Assembly (NCBI GenBank): GCA_050084515.1
Contig: CM114271.1
Coordinates: 44,082,001-44,146,000 of the forward strand
Source: Blasia pusilla
Lineage: Eukaryota > Marchantiophyta > Marchantiopsida > Blasiales
Reading direction: 5' to 3'
DNA: 64,000 nucleotides
A model generated the notes under the pieces. The model searched no databases, was not told the origin of the DNA, and saw nothing but the letters and a program-made list of their open reading frames with translations. Position numbers and translations under genes: made by a program. Below are positions 60,408-64,000 of the stretch, one piece after another (within the stretch, counting starts at the first letter, position 1; the number at the start of each line of letters is the position of its first letter).

Positions 60408-61799
60408 AGATTCCTAAAGTGGATGAAAACGATTTCGTTTCCAGCCCACGCGATATATGGCACACATGGAGTATACTCCCTTCCTCCCCTACCACCACGA
60501 ACGGCACATCACTGACTCAGACATACAAGACCCCTAACTTGACGGTGGTATTATTTTCAGCACACGGTGGGTTTCAACAGAGGAAGCATTCCAAATTCAC
60601 ACGCACCCTCGAACTACAAAACCCTTGCCGCCGGAGGAGATTAGCGTCGCTCTTGACCCATCATCGAGCGCAGGAAGAGGCATCCATACTCCACCCAATG
60701 CACCCGCAGCAATCCAGCATCGGTTCTACACTACAGTCACATAATCATTCAGGACAGGAATGCAACCACATGATATCTGTGGGGCACCGTTGAGCTCCCG
60801 AAGCCATACAGTCCAATTTCAGAGTATTCCAGTGGACGAAAAGCGACCGCTTCACCAGAGAATCTCGCTACGAGTTGAATTGGTTTACATAAATAAATGT
60901 TACTCTTAATATAAAAAAAGAAAGTAAAAAGAAGTATTTTGTCACTTATGATATCTTATTAAGCTATAGTATTATTAGAGAGTTCTTCCTCATTTTGCAA
61001 GTGTAGTAAATGAATTTTTTTATTTTTTAATTGATAAAATTCTTCGAAGTTGATTTAAAATTAAAATCAAGAAATTTGGAAATTCATGATGGAAATTAAT
61101 TTATATTAAATTTGTGCATTCCACTAGTCTACATTGTTGGAGAGCTCCCTTCATTTTACAAACTCTTCTTCTCTTGACACTTGGCATTCTCAGCTTATAA
61201 GATGGCTTGCCTTATGAGCCAATAAGATCATTCGGAAATGATATAAAATTGAGAGCTAGGGTCAACCATTAGCGCCCTCTAACTTTCCCGATGACATCAA
61301 ATCACGTGTGTATACACCATCATATGGAGAGCCCACACAATCAATAGGGGAAAAAATGTTCTCTAGATCATTGAATAACAATAGAGCCAAACCCATTCTC
61401 CATGTGAGGGAATTGAATCCATGTATAATGCATTGTTGGTAGAACCTTGCTCTACCTTGTGTTTGGAGGTTTCAACCCTCGACAAATGAGCCTCTCCAAA
61501 CCTCTCATTGAGACAATACTCCCAACCAAAAGGCGAGCAATCCTATTAGCCGAGAATGCCGAGTGTCAAGAGGAGAGGAAGGGACACCCAAGAACTCTAA
61601 CAATTCTCCATGATAGTCCCAAGAAATCATGAATCTTCCAACCAATCATCAAAGGAGGCCAACACACTATTTATGGCCTCTCTAGAATCATATCGTCTAC
61701 TCTCATTTGACTATAACTAGCGTGACAACTTTTATGTTGTTTGAATGTCCACCTTCACAAACAAATTATCCACATAACACTTTCAATTTTGACAAGATA
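60408..61799. other. GNAT upstream region, then AT-rich repeat-like DNA
   Basis: 60408 to ~60880 is mixed composition and likely holds the GNAT promoter and 5' UTR. An open frame through 60793 (+) overlaps it antisense and has no recognised family. From ~60880 the DNA becomes AT-rich with no gene. Confidence 0.4.
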
Positions 61800-62806
61800 T
61801 GTCGCAACCCTCATAACCAAACGAGTACCAAGCGGAACATCCAAACTCTAGCGAGCTCACGCTAGGATGATTTGCGCTTCGTAGTTAGAGAAACACAAGT
61901 GCGAGACGCAAGCACAACAAGCATTTCAAGTGTTTCAGGCGTTTATGGTCGCGACTAAGGAAATTGGAACCAATCGCGGAACCCAGGCTTAAGAGAAGTC
62001 GAGTCTCGGAAGGAGACGTGGCCAAGTGGTGAGAACTAGACTTGGGACGCGGCTAGCGTTTGGAGTTTCAGACTATACTTTTGACCATAACTTTTAGTTC
62101 CAAGATTCATTTGGGACAAGTAAACAATCATTGGAAAGCTTATGTGGAGTCGATTCTAACGCTTTAAATATCTTGGAAAACGCTTAAGCAAAAGTTGAGA
62201 TATGGGCCAAAACCGATTGTATGGGGGGTCAAATTGAGGGCCAAAAAGAGGGGCGCGGGTGCTCTTGCCTAAAAGTTGGGGGACCCTGGTAATCCCCAAA
62301 AATACTAGTAAGGGGGAAGGTCTTCAAAGGTGTTTGAGAATCGAACCCCACTTTGGGCGCCGTAGGGTGACTCAAGGGCACAGAACGGATCGGGAGTTTT
62401 GGCGTTGGGATTCGAAACCCAAACCAAGTCCAATGGAGTGGATTTTGGAGGTCCCTCTTGGATTTCAACTCACAACTCACATCGTTGAGTCTCGGTTGGG
62501 GACTCATGTGAGGTCCATTGGAGAGTTGGAACCGCTAGGCACCCAAACATCATTTTAAGTGTTTAAATTGACCAGAAAGTTTGTCCCAAGTCTCGGAAGA
62601 CTTGCTCGTGTTGGGAACGTAGGAATGAGGAAAGGTTGAGCTTGATGAGGTGCCGAGTCGAGGACTCGATGGATTGGAAGGCCTCTTGATCCAAGCTGGA
62701 CTAACGCGAATGCGTTTGGGTACATGTTGGCGATGAGAGCGTGCTCTATTGAACGTACGCTTTCGCAACACTAAGACTCACGTTCGGGGGGAGTAGGCGC
62801 ACTACA
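61800..62806 (+). mobile_element. Solo LTR (TG...CA, 1007 bp)
   Basis: It begins TGTCGCAACCCTCATAACC and ends GTAGGCGCACTACA, matching the 43160 copy throughout. Shared blocks include ACTAGTAAGGGGGAAGGTCT, CCCACTTTGGGCGCC and GATTTTGGAGGTCCCTCTTGG. The flanks are AGATA and TGATA, four of five identical, which fits a slightly mutated 5-bp target duplication. No internal genes or second LTR is present nearby. Confidence 0.75.
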
Positions 62807-64000
62807 TGATAGCTCTCAAAACATTGATCGGGAAACACATAAGTCTAAAGACATATAGGACAAGCCATCCGAGCTCTATTTCCACACTTTGAGCACTTTT
62901 GACAATGTTGACTCTCCATAAAAAAGTCAAACTTACTCGCCACACTTATATGTAAAGACAACCACTGCATTTGTGTCCTTCAATGATCCATGCAAACTAG
63001 CTAGTTGCAATGGTTGGTGAAACATGATAATGATTAGGGCGATTTTTGCTTTATATTAGCCTTAACTTTCAGAGATCAATCCCCATATCCCCAAAAGATC
63101 TAGTAGTTCATCAAAATTCAATCTATCCCTAACCCCCAAAAAATAAAACAATTCCACTGCATTGTAGTATGAGGTTCACAACCATAAAAAACATACATTT
63201 GGTTGTGAACGTTGTCATGACCATACGGATTATGTCGTAGAGTATGGTGTGCTAGTAGAGGCCATTCCTTATGTAGGACCGTAGTGGATTGGTAGAGATG
63301 CGGTTCCATACATAGGGTTGGGGGTTACTCAGTTGGGGGTGACTTTCCCAGTAGGGCCCGCTCTTAGGTTGGAGGATATAAGGTGGAGTGCACTCAAAGA
63401 ACAGTCAGTTCTTTGAGTTGAGCCTGTTGCGTTGGGAGTTAGCCTTGGTAGTGAGTAGAGCTCTTGGCTATGGTGTTTCCCGCAAGCTTCGACCTAGATT
63501 CTCCCATTGTGGAGTGGGTTTGGCTCGATTGTATGTGATTGTAAACGTGTTTTATGACAATAGGTCTTTCACGGATTTTAGTTGTGGTACACTTGTGTTT
63601 GTGGATACTCTCGTCTATGTTATGTATGTATGTGAGTATGGTATGTCAGCGATGTATGTTGTATGACGATGTGGATTCGCACGACAACGTCCACACCACA
63701 TATTAGAGCTAGTATTTAACAAGCATGCGCCTTTTAGGTATTTCTGAGTAAATTTTTCACTTCAATCCAACGTCATGACTTAAGCGTTAGAGTGGGTTAG
63801 ATGATATAAAAAGGAAAGACCGGGTATAATTTTGAATCCATACAATTGCTAAAATTTGAATATTTGCGTTCATCCGGGATCCTCCAACTCCACCCCCCTT
63901 GACTTAAGTTCTTTTGGCCCCTAACCAAGATGGCCAAACTCTATCCATTCTTATTGTCCATATGCAAAGAATCCATGACACCAAAATATGATCCAAGCAT
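62807..64000. other. Repeat-like non-genic DNA with a promoter-like hairpin
   Basis: No gene is recognised. At 63393-63417 CTCAAAGAAC and GTTCTTTGAG form a perfect 10-bp stem with a 5-base loop. It lies about 18 bp downstream of a TATA-like GGATATAAGG. This layout resembles the start of transcription in an LTR, but no second LTR or internal region is seen before the window ends. Confidence 0.35.

Noticed and set aside
1-64000. CRISPR array, rRNA, tRNA, or bacterial operon
   Set aside because: No regularly spaced identical repeats, no rRNA blocks, no convincing tRNA cloverleaf; genes are spliced and monocistronic.

Overview
The window is nuclear DNA from a land plant. Genes are broken by many short GT-AG introns. 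They encode plant or plastid proteins: the PSII assembly factor LPA1/REP27, a DRM-type rearranged DNA methyltransferase, a plastid-type GNAT acetyltransferase and a MetRS-beta-like tRNA-binding protein with a transit peptide. The space between genes is filled with plant-type LTR, Helitron and LINE remnants. Compact genes plus a bacterial-type 3D-domain gene suggest a bryophyte or other non-seed plant, but that is inference; the species cannot be named from sequence alone. There is no rRNA, no clear tRNA, no CRISPR array and no prokaryotic operon.

Layout. 1-3.7 kb: repeats, including an LTR fragment. 3.76-6.23 kb (-): a five-exon gene for a 192-aa protein ending in a 3D (three-aspartate) double-psi barrel. 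8.56-12.75 kb (-): a five-exon dipeptidyl-peptidase IV/DPP8-like serine peptidase. 12.8-15.4 kb: GC-richer sequence with possible unrecognised exons. 15.4-20.7 kb: very AT-rich, with a small Helitron-like element and a 1.9-kb foldback element. 21.6-26.0 kb (+): a ten-exon DRM methyltransferase with four UBA-like modules. 28.0-38.2 kb (-): a gene of about 20 exons for the pre-ribosome factor RRP12. 41.6-44.7 kb: three copies of a ~1-kb solo LTR, one nested head-on inside another. 45.7-46.2 kb (+): a single-exon 177-aa membrane protein. 48.2-50.4 kb (-): a three-exon tRNA-binding protein. 51.8-56.4 kb (-): a nine-exon LPA1 gene with a short LINE insertion in one intron. 58.5-60.4 kb (-): a two-exon GNAT acetyltransferase. 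61.8-62.8 kb: another solo LTR.

These are independent housekeeping and plastid genes, not a cluster acting in one pathway. Four consecutive genes in the right third (the 177-aa protein, tRNA-binding protein, LPA1, GNAT) have N-termini that look organelle-targeted. Exon models were built by hand from splice consensus, reading-frame continuity and family knowledge. Phases close for every gene except one RRP12 junction. The most interesting items are the bacterial-type 3D-domain gene, the repeated UBA/intron architecture of the DRM gene, the nested antiparallel solo LTRs, and the LINE insertion whose pre-insertion site survives in a neighbouring duplicate.
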